A stretch of DNA of 64,000 bases from Sphagnum compactum (lineage: Eukaryota > Bryophyta > Sphagnopsida > Sphagnales). A model generated the notes under the pieces. That model was not told the DNA's origin and made no database searches. It worked only from the letters and a program-made list of their open reading frames with translations. The stretch spans positions 22,258,001-22,322,000 of the forward strand of contig OZ234494.1 in the NCBI GenBank assembly GCA_965153455.1. The letters run 5' to 3'. The position numbers were made by a program, and so were the translations under genes. Shown here one piece after another: positions 22,051 through 34,640 of this stretch (the stretch's first letter is position 1; each line of letters begins with the position of its first letter).

Positions 22051-23950
22051 TTTTTTTTTAATTAAAAATTTGACACAATTTTGGAACAATTTTTAAAAAC
22101 ATTAATCACAATTGCCTGCAATATGGAAGGATGTTTAAAGGTTTTTTTAATTTCCATATATAACCAAATTTAACTACTATTCTCTATGGATGATTGTCAC
22201 TTGAGCAACATCATCGAATCGAAAAAATATATAAAATATATTTTAATTTTTTTATACATGTTAAGATTTTTTAAGAGTGATTTCTTGTTTAGAATTTATA
22301 GAAAATGTATGTTATTATAAAGGTATGCATTAGGAATAGATTTTTTTAATCAATTTTTTAGATTTTAAAAAAAAAATTGGCTTTGCAAATTTGCATGAGT
22401 GAGATTTGCATGATCCCCACTTCATCATGCTAATGTGGTTCAAATATGAACACCTTGTAAGAAATTCAAAAAAGGTTATATAGAACAGCATGTTGAAAGA
22501 AGGTTTAAGTTATTTATGAATTTCTTCCATTCTTGCTTTGAATTGCAAATCTGAGGAGTTAAAAACTTCCCAAGGTACATGTGGTTTGAGTTTCAAGCCA
22601 CAAGGGGAAAAAAATGAGAAAAGGTTATAGTTATATTCTCAACGGGATTAAGAATTTGGTTTGATTACCATCTTGTTTTAGACTAGAGCAAAACTTTTTT
22701 ATTTTTTATATTTAATGATGCAAATTATAAAAATCATTATACACACCAAATCCAAATTTCAAGCCATTGATAATAATATTTTTTTTTTAAAAAAAATCAA
22801 ATAAAGTTATAGCCTTACTCACAAATTAAAAAACACAAAATACCATGAACCCAAATGACATTCTCAAAATGAAATGAATATGTGTAGATTGAATAAATCC
22901 TTATAGGGTAAAAATGCAAATCCATTTTTTACCCCACCTAAGTTGGTAGGGTTTGAAGTTGGCCCATTGCTTAGTAAAAGATGTGCTATTTTTGCCTCTA
23001 GTCATGTTTGGGGGCAAAGTGTGGGCCTAAAGCCCAAGCTTTGGCTCTTGGCCTTGGCACATGCACATCTCAGCCCCGACTTTTGTCCCCACTACTTAAG
23101 AAAAAAGGAAAAATGACACATGTTTTTTGGAGCACATGTTAGTAATTTTTTTTTTCAGCTGTTGTCAATTTAGGTAGAGGTAAATATGAATTTTTAAAAA
23201 ATAATAATTTACTTAGGAGAGGTAAATATTAGGATTTTTTTGGGTCACGTTAGGGTTTAACCAAAATTCAATTTTTGGATTTAATTTGTTGTTTGGGTTT
23301 TAATATTTTGAGCTCTTTGCTTTTTTGGGCTTTTAATATTTTGTGTTTTTTGGTTTTGTAAGTGTAGAGCTTGCAACTAATTTTCATTCTTCACATTTGA
23401 ATTTTAAAGTTGGCATTTCCAATGAATTGAATGATTATTGGCATTTTTTCGTTTTGATCACATTGAAATTTTGAAAGCTAATTGTCACATGAGGAAGGAA
23501 TAAGGTCTCGAATCAATATAACTTTCGTCTAGAAATCCTTCAGAATTGAGTTTGTGAATTGTCTTCCCACAAAATTCAACGGTGATATTTTATTTGAGCT
23601 TCTTCTTGTGCCTCATCTGTTGGGACATTCCGGACAATTACAAAGTATGGACAGAAAGTATGAATGGTCATGTTTGGTGCAAGTTACAGACCAATAATAT
23701 CAAGAATGTGTTTGGATTAGGCTTCAAAATGACGAAATGCCTTAGACATTTGTGTTGTCAAAATGATTATTGTCTTTTATTTTAGCATTCTTTTGCGTGT
23801 AATGAAGTTAGTTGGAGTGGTGATTATTTCCAGCTACCAATAGTTGGGTAGTGTTTCGTGAATCCCTGGTTTGTACCATCAGATGTAAATTCTACGATTC
23901 TTCGCCCACCTATTACAAATAGTTATAGTTACAAAATGTATTATGTTGTT
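22050..23950. other. AT-rich intergenic DNA
   Basis: No coding signal beyond chance. A short block at 22920-23090 is less AT-rich and could be a transposon scar. The last few hundred bases may belong to the following Mutator-like element. Confidence 0.45.
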
Positions 23951-26540
23951 CACAAATTTCAAAAACCGCAATTCACTTGGGCACCCATTTGCATCTAGTT
24001 GTAGAAGGGATGTGTAGAGAGTCCTTCCAAGAGATGAAGAACATGGTTACAGATGAGGTCTGTCACATGTCAATTGTTACATTTTTGGCTATTGTTTTAT
24101 TTGCGAGTAAAAGTTTTCTTTCTTGTCACTTGTTCAACGAAGATGGAGAAGGTCCTATGGAGCTTTTCAAAGGTGAAAAACTAAATCAAACATTGTTAAA
24201 GATTGCTCCTTTGTGCTCTCTTGGCATACGTAATCTAATTGCTTCACTAAAGCATTGTTTCAATAACCCGAGCTCCCTTGACTATATCCTCAAATTGAAG
24301 GCACTATTTGGTTACGATTATATTCAAAACAATTGTTTTCTTGGTCAATAGGTTGGGCAAAAGGTTTATTTGTTCAAAATGTTCATCGATGGAGTTGCGT
24401 GCAGATTTGATCTAGTTTGGCGAATGCAAATGGGTGACAATCTATAAAATGCGTGGATGATGTTCGATCATGTAAAACATGTTCAAGGATGGACAATCGT
24501 GGCCTGTCATGTTTATAACTTGGTCTATTGTAAGGTCATGACAATTGCAATTTGTGACGTGCAATTCAAAGACACTGAAGTTCAATGCAATTTGTGGAGG
24601 AAGTTGAATGCAATTGTTGAGAGGAAAGGGTTGGGTATGCTTGTTTTCAACGGGTTCAGGGTGGATGGCGCGCAAGCAAACTGGAATGTTGTTTGCATTG
24701 TTTATGGGACTAGAGATTCTATGGTCAAGATGGTTGACAAATGACATACGTGCTTTTCCATTGGACTTAGTCCTTTTACATACATACCAAGCAGCTGATC
24801 ACTCCTGAATTCCATGATCAACAAAAAACCCTCTATTATGATTACAAGAAAACCACATCCTTGGCAAAAACTAACCTTTTATATGCTATCATTCGGTTTT
24901 GGTGGTAATCGTTAAGAACTGCAAATGAATGTGCCATTCAGGAGTTCAATAATTGGTTTAGTTTTTGGCACTTTCATGTGCGACAATGGGGAGGCTTCAT
25001 GTTGGATGTAAATTCTTCTAAATTACTATGTTCAAATCTTATATTCCTTCTGTCCTTCCAAAATTTAACTTCATTCCTTTTATTTGCTTGTAGAAATATT
25101 CTTTGGATGAGGAAGCTGATATGCCGACTTGTAACTTATCTGAAATAATCCATAACATTTTGTTGCAACAATCTGGTAATAAGGGTATTTGCCTATTTGT
25201 TACAACGTCCAATGATTATGTGCGAGCATTCAAGCAATCTTCATTGTATTATGCCTTCTTATAAGGAGGTGCATTTGGGACCGGTCCATATAAGAATGAA
25301 TTGCGCTTGTGTAGGCCAGTCAGTTTGGGGACCTAGTCAAAATTGCTACTACAATTGCCAAGTACACCTCAAGTTCTGGTCTTTTTGCTATAATACCACA
25401 TTTGGAAGGTGAAGAAGTGTTTGGATTAGCCAAATGCAAGGTAGACCTTTCATCTAGGTTATAAGTAGATTCACATTGGCATGATCGAGTGAACTTCTCT
25501 CATTCAAAAGTGGCCAATTCAATGGGTCCAATCAACCAATCGTCAACTATTGATGTAAGAGAGGGGAGCAACATTGATCCTATTGTCACCCACAATGGTG
25601 CGGAGGTCCTTGAATGATTTTGTGGGGATGGCATTTGGCAAATTGAATGTTGTCCCTCGAAATCAAGCAATTGTTATTTGGCATTGCAAAATGACAATAA
25701 ACATTATTGCAAAGCCAAAATCATTTCAAAACAAACAAATCGTGGTATTTTTGCTTCGTGTTATGTTGGTTATTGGTCTGAAACCAAAGGTGTATCAATT
25801 GAACTACATAAGTTTTGGTTTTGTTATGATGACCGTATGCATTGTCTAGGAAGGATAATCAATAAATATTCATTCAATAGGCCAACCTTGCCTTTTTTAT
25901 GGCCTATGCAAGAAGGGACATATTTCACTCAAATCAAATTGAGGTGGCATTGGAGGAGGTTGGTTTTTTGCTCTCGGAGAAACCAAGATGTCCCTTTGTT
26001 AATCTAGTTGGGGATGACATATCTGTAATCGTGAAGCAGCCTCCCAGATGTGTCCCTTGGAATCTCTTCGACGATGGTATTTTTGCCCTTGTCTATAAGC
26101 CATTAGATCCAAATGCTTGGCCAAAATCAAGGAATGTGAAAAAGATTCGTTGTTTTGACATTTTCAAGTTATCCATTTTGCAAGAAAACAAGTGGGAGGT
26201 GGGACGAACTTTTGAAGCCACATTATTAAATCCTTCAAACATTCCTCTTCTGGGATATGGATAGATTTATCGCCTCCTTTCAAGACCGTTAGAAAACCAT
26301 AAGCAATATGAAGTATTGATTAATGATTATTTGACTTGTAGTTGCGTGGATTTTTCTTCCATGATGGCTTCGTCCTTGGGCAAGTGGGGGCCATGGGTGC
26401 TTTGTAAGCACTGGTATTACATTTTGCAACATGCCATGTATTATGGGATTAGAGAACCATTCATCCACTATCCATCCTGGAGCTGGATTGAGGTTCATAG
26501 ATTATTACATCATGCCAAAGTCCTAGAGGTACATTAGGTT
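23950..26540 (+). pseudogene. Mutator-like (MULE) transposase remnant with SWIM zinc finger
   Basis: The frame from about 23960 runs to 24747 with only two stops (24349, 24445). It carries the MULE core: KVMTIAICDVQFKDTEVQ, then GFRVDGAQANWNVV with a conserved Asp followed by A-x-N-x-x-V, then C-LFHW split by a one-base deletion near 24750. The next frame continues ANECAIQEFNNW and VRQWGGFMLD. Further pieces follow at 25678-26264 (ELHKFWFCYDD, PFLWPMQEGT). At 26316-26537 there is a SWIM finger: CSC at 26337-26345, 19 residues, then CKH at 26403-26411. The order transposase core to SWIM is typical of MULEs. Terminal inverted repeats were not found, and the multiple stops and frame changes make it non-coding. 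Confidence 0.8.
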
Positions 26541-26860
26541 ATAGAGTCATTAGATTGTTGTGAATGGGATTATTATGGGTTTTGTTCTTTTGGAATTTAT
26601 TTTATTGCAAAAATGAAAATATTCTTTAACATGATGTGTATAGTTCACTATTCACTAATTTCTCAAACATTTTCCCATTCCATCACTATGTGGACTTCTT
26701 ACCTTTGACTTACTATGTGATTTGACTTAATTTACACAATTTATTGTTTCACCCTTTTACATTGTAATGTAGTTCCTTCGAGTTTCGCCTTTGACACATT
26801 TTTTTGCGGGTGAAGTTGGACATGAAAATTATGTGAATCTAGTAATTTCCATTTGTCATA

Positions 26861-27190
26861 ATTGTTTTGGAATTACTTTCATCCATAAATTCAACTAGCC
26901 AAAAGTTTCATCCAAACAATTCATCTATTTCCAATTATCATCCAAAAATTCATTCATGCTCCACGTTCATCAAAATATTTCATCCTTTGTATAACTTTCA
27001 TCCATGTAAATGTGATTTTCATCCGACATAACTATTTTGAAATTTGTTCCATCCATACATTCAACTTGTTGAATCTTTCATTTAAAGTATTTGTCAACTT
27101 GTAATTATCATCCAAAAGTTCATTGATGGTCAACTTTCATCCAAAATTTTCATCCATTTTGTGACTTTCATCCATGTACATATGGAAAAA
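26861..27190. repeat. 170-bp tandem duplication, two copies
   Basis: Three anchors repeat exactly 170 bases apart: ATCCAT(A/C)-ATTCAACT at 26881/27051, AATTATCATCCAAAA at 26933/27103, and ACTTTCATCCATGTA at 26992/27162. Between them the copies have diverged. The word CATCCA occurs throughout. Confidence 0.75.
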
Positions 27191-30100
27191 AAAATTCCAT
27201 GTCATTTTTATGCGACAAATGGATATTTTAATATTATTCTATCCATGTCATTAGAATATTCCAAAAAATCCATTTTTGCTCATAGGTTCATGTTCACATG
27301 CTCGCGCTCATGCTCACGTGCTTGCATCATAGCATCGTTGGAATAACAAAAGGCCTATTCTTCAACAACAAACCTTGCTTGAGGAAAAATTCCATTATTT
27401 TGGGGAAGACTTTTTTCTTGCAAGAGGTTTGTGATTTCAAAATCCCAATCATGGGGCTTTTGATGCCAAATGCAAGGTTTTGGACCTTGTGCATTTCAAG
27501 TATGTGGTAGATGGGTGCAAGGTTAGGTGCATATGCACAATGTATATATCATACACAAACATATATATATACATACCATATTTTAAAGTCTTCACATTAT
27601 GTCCTTTCTTTAGTTTTTTTGGTAGGAAAGGATCACCAAGGAATGAATGGCAAATTTGGTTGAGATGCAATGGTGTAGCATTATTCCTTGTAGTTTGGTT
27701 CAAAGCTTGAATATCATTATTAATTTCAAAGTTTTAAAATTTTCAAATAGGAAATTTTATCGTCAAAAAAATCGATTCAAGTCCAATAGTGAACATCCAC
27801 AATCTATATCAAGGTTGTTAGAAATACTTATTACATTCATGGAAAATGGAAAAAACTTTGTGTGATTAGTAGACTAAAAGGCATGACAACTAGTTTGGTT
27901 GCTTGGAATCATTAGCAAATCAATGAAAGCATGATGATTTTTTCTCCTTACCCTTTATATGTTGTTGTCATACATATGTAACCAAGATGCTTGAAATTTT
28001 TGAATTCTTGAAGGTTCAATGATTATGGTTCAAGGATTAATTTGCAAATGCCAAAGTCAAAAATGAATTATTGGAAGGTTTTTCTTCATTTTTTGTGGAC
28101 CGCAATACTAAATTTTCTTCCTTTAGAGTTGTTAATGGCATTTTGGAATGCTTATGTGCATCGTGATGATTATAAGCTTCAAATTTCAAGAATGTTTGTA
28201 GCTAATATATTGTCTATGCTAAACTATAGTTTTCACACAAAAGGTCGTTTTGGGGACCACTAATGGTCCATTGCTAGCTAGGAGTGTGCATTTTGGTTAT
28301 TTTGTGTGTTGGTGGAACAGTTGAAGTTTGGATGCTTGGACAAAAACTCCTTGGCCATGGTAGGTACAACTTCCTTCCTTCCCCCTTTGTTCCATACATC
28401 TACCATTATTTTAAGATATCTGCATTCCATATATCCAATCTCATCATTGGACTACCTTCACACGCTCTATGTACATAATTAAACATCTTTGTATTTGTTC
28501 TTCATAAATGTAAGACCAAATGCATATATGTTTGTAACTATTATTATTGTGCGGTTTTACCTCTTGCTTTTTCAAATGTCTATGTTGGTGGTGCAATACC
28601 TATAGTGGTGTTGCACCAACTTATCTTGACTTACTACCCACCACAATCCCATCATTGGCAACACAATGTTAAAAAACAAAATATATACAATCAATTGGAA
28701 CCCTTTTGGGAATGGCCATTAGGAACCCAATAAATCAAAAATGCTCTTGGGGGATCATTGGATTGGGTTTAAGCTGGTTATCCACCATGGATGGGAAGTA
28801 ATTTCCCAACATGGTTGTTATTTCACCTTGGGTGGTTCAAATAAAGTGTGCATTTCCAAGGGTGTTCAAAGTTTCATTCTTTATGAATACATGATCAAAT
28901 TTTGAATCATAAATTAAGGGGGGTTCAAGGTTCAATTATCTTGTTCAAATAATTGATGATTTAAAATGTTGATTATGTGATCATTAAGGGTGAAACTTTG
29001 AACACCCCTACAATGGTTTTCCACTCATTTCATGTGTTTTTAGTTGTTTATTGAATCTGTTCACTTGGGGGGGGGGGGGGGGGTGACAAAGAGAAACATT
29101 TGAATCATCAATGATTCAATAATCAATTGAATCATATGCAACCATGTAAAAAATTCAAAAGTCAATTATTGCATCAAGATCATTGAACATTGAACTCCCT
29201 TATTATTTGAATGTGATGATCAAACTTTAAACCCACCTATTATTGTTAGGCTTCCTATTCAATCTAGGCATGTCACAAGTTTCATGGATTATAAAGAGAT
29301 AAGGCCTTCAATTGCAACTAGGTCAACAAAAAATGAAATATAAAATGATGACAAATGTTATTAAAAGAATTAACTTGGTTGAAATATATGTTAATTAAGT
29401 TTTGGTTGTTCAAAGATATAAATTCAATCAAGTTATTATGTGATAATCAATCCAACATTACATTAGTTTATAGTCATGTATTTCATTTCAAAACAAAATT
29501 TATAAAGATGCAATGATTAATTCATTGCAAAGGAGGTGGATGAGAGATCATTAACTTACAATACATATTCACAAGTTAGTAGAATGTTGACATTTTTACT
29601 AAGTTGCTTGGCATAGTCATGCAAGATTATTCTTCAAAAATTGTAAGAATAATTTCACTTGATGAATTAGAAAGGAAGACCATCAAGCTAAGATATGAAT
29701 TATCATAACCAAAACTATTGATGACAAAGGAAAAAATGATTGCATTCATTCAAAGGCGTAATATATTAAATTTATCGAAACTAACATGATTGAAAGAGAA
29801 TGTTAGAATATGTAATGATCCAAACCTTTCACAATGTTATTATATTTTGTAATTACCTTCTTTCAAGTAACCTTAGGTAGCTTTTTCATTTAATGATATT
29901 TATGTTAATTATGTCATTGTTAACATTGTCAAATGTCACCATCAACTTTTAGTTGGCATAAAGAACCTTATTTTAACATTTAAGAAGTTATTTTTACAAC
30001 ATTAGTCTTTTCAAATCAATTAAAAAGCTTCAAACCTTTGAAAATTATTGATTGTGCAATGTGTTCAAATTCACACCATGCACAACAATGTTTTCATTTT

Positions 30101-33100
30101 TCTTGACCTATGTTACTTTATAATGTTGGGTGGTCCTTTTTTCGTTTTTAGTTTTCTCCCCTCTTTTTATTTCTTTTCTTCTTGCAAGCTTTTGCATTTG
30201 CTTTGTTTTTTCTATGTTATGTTCTTTTTTGCTTTTGCACTTTGAAGTTACTTTCAATGCCCTAAAGCTTCACTTTCATTTTTTGTTTGCATGTTAAAGC
30301 TTTGATTTTTTGTGCACTCCAAAGTTGTTAAATCACAAAATGAAGTTGTTATCCTTGATTAAAGTTGGGTTTTGAAGTTCTATGTTTCAACATTGTGAAA
30401 ACTTTTCATTCTAACTATTCAATTGACCTTAAGTCATTCTAATTTTTATCTTTGTTTCTTATTACAATTTTATTATTTTTAATTTAGTTTTTTTTTATTG
30501 CCTTTCTTGTTATTGTTGTGGTTATTTGCATTGTCGAGTTATGTGATTTTATGTTCCACAATTTGGCATTTGACAATTTTCATTTGAAGTTGTGCATCTA
30601 CAATTGCATCTTCTTTTTTTTAGGTTTTGCTTTTGCACTTTTGTTGCAACTTTGTATTGTAAATGTTTTTTTTGTTTTGAATTTGTGTTTTTGAATTTGT
30701 TTGTTATTCACAATTTTTATGTATTATTTATTATGTATAATTTTTTGATTGTGTTGTAAAAGTCAAATTGTGATGGATGACCGAGTTTTTATCCTTGTAA
30801 TGATCTTGATAATGCCAATAATTAATATGGTGCAAGAAACATTTATTGAAGCAAATCTAATGAACTTAATATGTTATGAAGCAAACAACATCATAAGCCC
30901 AAAACAATTAAATAAATACATGTACACATTTGGAATATTTTGAATTGGCATTGAGATATAAACATTGTTACATTGAATTGCATTAATATATGGGTTACCA
31001 CTTTCTAGATGCATGTTTCTTTGCAAATTGAAGCACATCTCAATATGTGTAAATTGGTTACATATTTTTTTGGAGTTCTTAAAAACATTAGGTACACAAG
31101 TTGGAATTGTTTAAATTTACGTTGGGTTACAAATGCTAAACATTTGAATTGCATTGTGAATTGTTATTTTTTGGTTGTAAGTTTCTCTATAAATTCATGA
31201 AGTTGGAAACCCCATGAATTGGACATCATTTCATTATATTATTAGAATCCTTAGTCATACACAAAACATTTTTTGACATAATACTTTTCAACAATCTTGA
31301 AATTGAATGTTTTTTTAATTAGTTAAATTTTTACTAGATGTTTTCAAATTTATTGTTGGCTTTAACATACTCCACAAGAAGGGCCACATGTGTTGTTCCT
31401 TTAATATGCACAGGTGCATGTACAAAAATGCTATTAATTTTGATTTAAAATGTCTTTAATGATTATAATTGTTCAAAAATTGTGATATTCATTGAAATCA
31501 AAATTGTATATTTGATTATAATGTAGGGTGTGATGAAAATTTTAAATTTTATTATTATTTTAATGGTCTCAATATCAATATTTAGTCCAAAAATATATCT
31601 TAAAAACCAAAAATATATATTTAAAATGAAATTTGTTATTTATTATAACAATACATGAAGGCCACATGTACATTGTAATATTTGGCAAGACTCCACCCTC
31701 GTTGTTAATGTTTCCTTTTATTGTGATTACGCTTACGCCTATAGGTGTCATTTGTGACCATATTTTAGTCGCAAATTGAACTTGAAACTATTTTTAGGGA
31801 ATAATAATTTGAATAGTTTAGAAGGTTTTCCTATCGCTTCTAAATGTTTTCAACAATTGTCATTTGAATTTTTATTTTGGTTCAAGTTTCCTTTGGGAAT
31901 CTAGGCCTTCCCAAATTTGGCATTGGTTTATTACTAATTTATTAATTAATAAATATAATAGAGCTCAATGGTCCATGAAAAATGTGATAGAATTTCCTTA
32001 TATGTAATGTTAAAATTATGAACAACATAAACCATTGTTAATGTTTCTTTTTTTTATAGTGTAATTATTTTTCATCAACATTTGTCATTAGTTTGTTGGC
32101 GTAATGTATTAGTTAATCAATTGTATTATTTGGATTTTGAACTAACATTGTTCTTACAACAATATTTGCAACATCTATATATACATGGAATTTTTTGGTG
32201 AGTAGATAGGTACAAGAATATTAATAATGTATTCATAGAAAACTTCATCCATTCAAATGATTTCTCAATGTTGCTTTAATGGTAGAAATTTTCAAAGGCT
32301 AGGTTGATGGAAATTTTTAGAAAGTCTAGTTGGTTTTTGTTTTTGCAAATTTGATGAACCTTTAAAGTACAAATATGAAATTATAAGTGCACCACTCTTC
32401 AATCAAGTTATGGCCTATGTTCTACACCTCAACTTTAAACTTAGCTTTGTATCATGGATTGTTCCAAATCAATAAAATCTTTGATTTTTGTTCATTGTTG
32501 AATGCTTAGTTTATAGGTCCATCTAGTTTTTATTTGACTCTTTGTCTTGTCTTTGACAAAAACTCCCAAATTATGTTCCCCAATAATATCACATAAGTTT
32601 TAAAAACAACATTTCTTCTTAATCATTAATAATAATGAAAACATGTAATAGTGGATATAAGGTGAAATTATAGTGAAATGCAAGAAAACTTGGCTTGCCA
32701 TGACAATTGCAACAACATTCATACATGTTAAAATAGAGGCATTACGTAGCTAGTTAATATTTCTTGTCAAATGTTTTGTCTTACATTTACCAGACATCAA
32801 TAAAGTATCTTGAATTTTTCAACTACCATATGCTCTTTTTAAATTTATCAAATTTAATTTTATATAAAATTATTTGAAATTCCATCTACCTACAAGTACC
32901 AATGTTCTCAAATTTAATGATACATAAGTGCATCAATCCTTTTTATAACATATTGTGGATTTTCAAAAGATTAAGCAACACGGTTTGAAATTTTGTGTAC
33001 TTTCAACAATTTTCCCTTGAAATTTCTCAAAAATTTCAAGGTCTCATTTCTTGACTAATTATTATGTCGATCCTCACAAAAGCATAAGGTAGTATAAACA

Positions 33101-33240
33101 CTTGGTAAACATTCCTCAGAATGCGGAACCAAATGCAAATTACATCATTTTAATTCAAAAATAGATTTAAATTTCGATGAAAAAAAAAGACACCATGTAA
33201 TTTTGCTTATAGAATTTGTTGATGTCATAATTTATTCAAC
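27190..33240. other. AT-rich intergenic DNA, no gene seen
   Basis: Short open frames here (for example 27480-27710, 28042-28263, 30048-30245) are isolated, AT-driven and lack family motifs. A poly(G) run of about 16-17 bases occurs at 29067-29083. I saw no terminal repeats, splice-framed exons or RNA genes. Confidence 0.5.
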
Positions 33241-33249
33241 TCACATATA

Positions 33250-33347
33250 CATATTTCCCTAATCATGTTCTACACAACAAATTTGTTACATATATATATA
33301 TATATATATATTTCCCTAATCATGCTCTACACAACAAATTTGTTACC
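33250..33347. repeat. Direct repeat of ~40 bp flanking a (TA)n tract
   Basis: The segment CATATTTCCCTAATCATG onward through ACAACAAATTTGTTAC occurs at about 33248-33286 and again at about 33306-33346, with one T/C difference, separated by (TA)n. Confidence 0.8.
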
Positions 33348-33465
33348 TTAGAGCTGACACATGCAAAGGAAATTTAGTTGTTACGACAAACATCCAACAT
33401 ATCAATATGATCATTTGAATGTTTGCACAAAGAAGAGGGTGCTTTTTTAATGATTACACCGATGT

Positions 33466-33752
33466 AGCTTGTGACATGAAAGCACCAAAGGGTCCCCCAC
33501 TTTTTTGTCTTGATCACTTTTCTTCACCAATGAACTTTCATTAGTTTTCAAAATCCTTCATCTTAAGTCGAAAAGGAGCAATGGGTTTCATCACATTTTG
33601 ACTTGCCCACTCTCACACCCACCTCCCATAGCTTGTGATATGAAAGGACCAAAGAGTCCCCCCACATTTTGTCTTGATCACTTTCCTTCACCAAGGAATT
33701 TTCACTACTTTTCAAAATCCTCCATTTTAAGTTGAAAAGGAGCAATGGGTTT
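33466..33752. repeat. 164-bp tandem duplication, two copies
   Basis: Copies 33466-33588 and 33630-33752 begin AGCTTGTGA(C/T)ATGAAAG and end GGAGCAATGGGTTT. They share GTCTTGATCACTTT and TTTTCAAAATCCT and differ at scattered positions. The period is 164 bases. Confidence 0.85.
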
Positions 33753-34019
33753 ACATTATCCATCTTCAGTCTTTAGATTTTATAACAAGAATTTTTTTAA
33801 AAAAAATTATTAAATTTTTTTTTTTGGTCTTTAGATATTTGAATTGTAACACAATTCAAACTTGGACTTAGGTCTTCTCTTTTGTGTAGTCCTCTTGTTC
33901 CTCTTGAGATTAGCGGTTTCTTAAAAATTAGTTTCAATTTGCAAAAAATTTAAAAGCAAAAAAAAAAACGCTTCTGCCCCTTTCGCCGTTCGCCATTTAA
34001 TTTTTTTTAAAAAGGACAT

Positions 34020-34640
34020 GTCAGTGGGCCCCTATTCTAGAGAAAAACGACGGTGGGCGGGCCCCACCACAATCCAGCGAGTGTAAGTACGGAGTCAGTT
34101 GCGGGTGTAAACCCCGTGCCTCGTGGGGGAAGCGTGCCTGCCAACGTGAGGCTGGCATGGAGGAACCACGTGCCGCCATGCGATATGCACGGCTGCCCCG
34201 CCGCGCTGAAGCAGCTCAGCAGCAGCAGCTCCTCCATCAGCGGCCCAGCGGATGCTCCAAGCTACTGTTTGGCTATGCTACGACCTCAGGTGTAAAGAGA
34301 GAGGTGAGGAGAGACAGAGAAGACAGAGAGGGGGAGAGACAGAGAACTGGAGCGTGAGAACTGCTGCGGAACGGTAAGACAGAAAACTCTGGAGCAACTG
34401 GGATCATTTTTTCCCAGCTGACACAGATCACGGAAATGTAATTTATCTGCCACCCTGAAGAAATCTTGAGTGGAAGTGAAGAAAGAAAGAAAAAACAAGT
34501 ACTAGGCTACTGAAAACCTGTCCGTCTGACTGACTAAGAAGCGCGCTCAATGTCTCTGGCATGATTCTTGTTTGGCCGCAGGAGCAATTGAGTGTGTGGA
34601 GGAATTGAGTAAGTACTGGAAACCACCGTGCATCATCCCA
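34020..34640 (+). promoter_or_regulatory. GC-rich promoter-like island with possible leader exons
   Basis: GC content jumps above the surroundings from about 34025 to 34420, with a CACGTG at 34166 and a GAGA-rich stretch at 34298-34350. Two strong splice-like sites follow on the plus strand: donor ACG|GTAAGAC after 34373, and acceptor GGCCGCAG before 34582 with a consensus donor GTAAGT at 34609. These would frame a possible first exon ending at 34373 and a 27-base second exon. Small open frames (34053-34295, 34157-34357) have no recognisable domain. It may be the 5' end of a gene or long non-coding RNA whose body I cannot find, or a transposed promoter fragment. Confidence 0.35.

Noticed and set aside
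28562-28625. Short hairpin GTTGGTG...TTGCACCAAC
   Set aside because: The arms are about ten bases with a bulge, within what chance allows in this much DNA.
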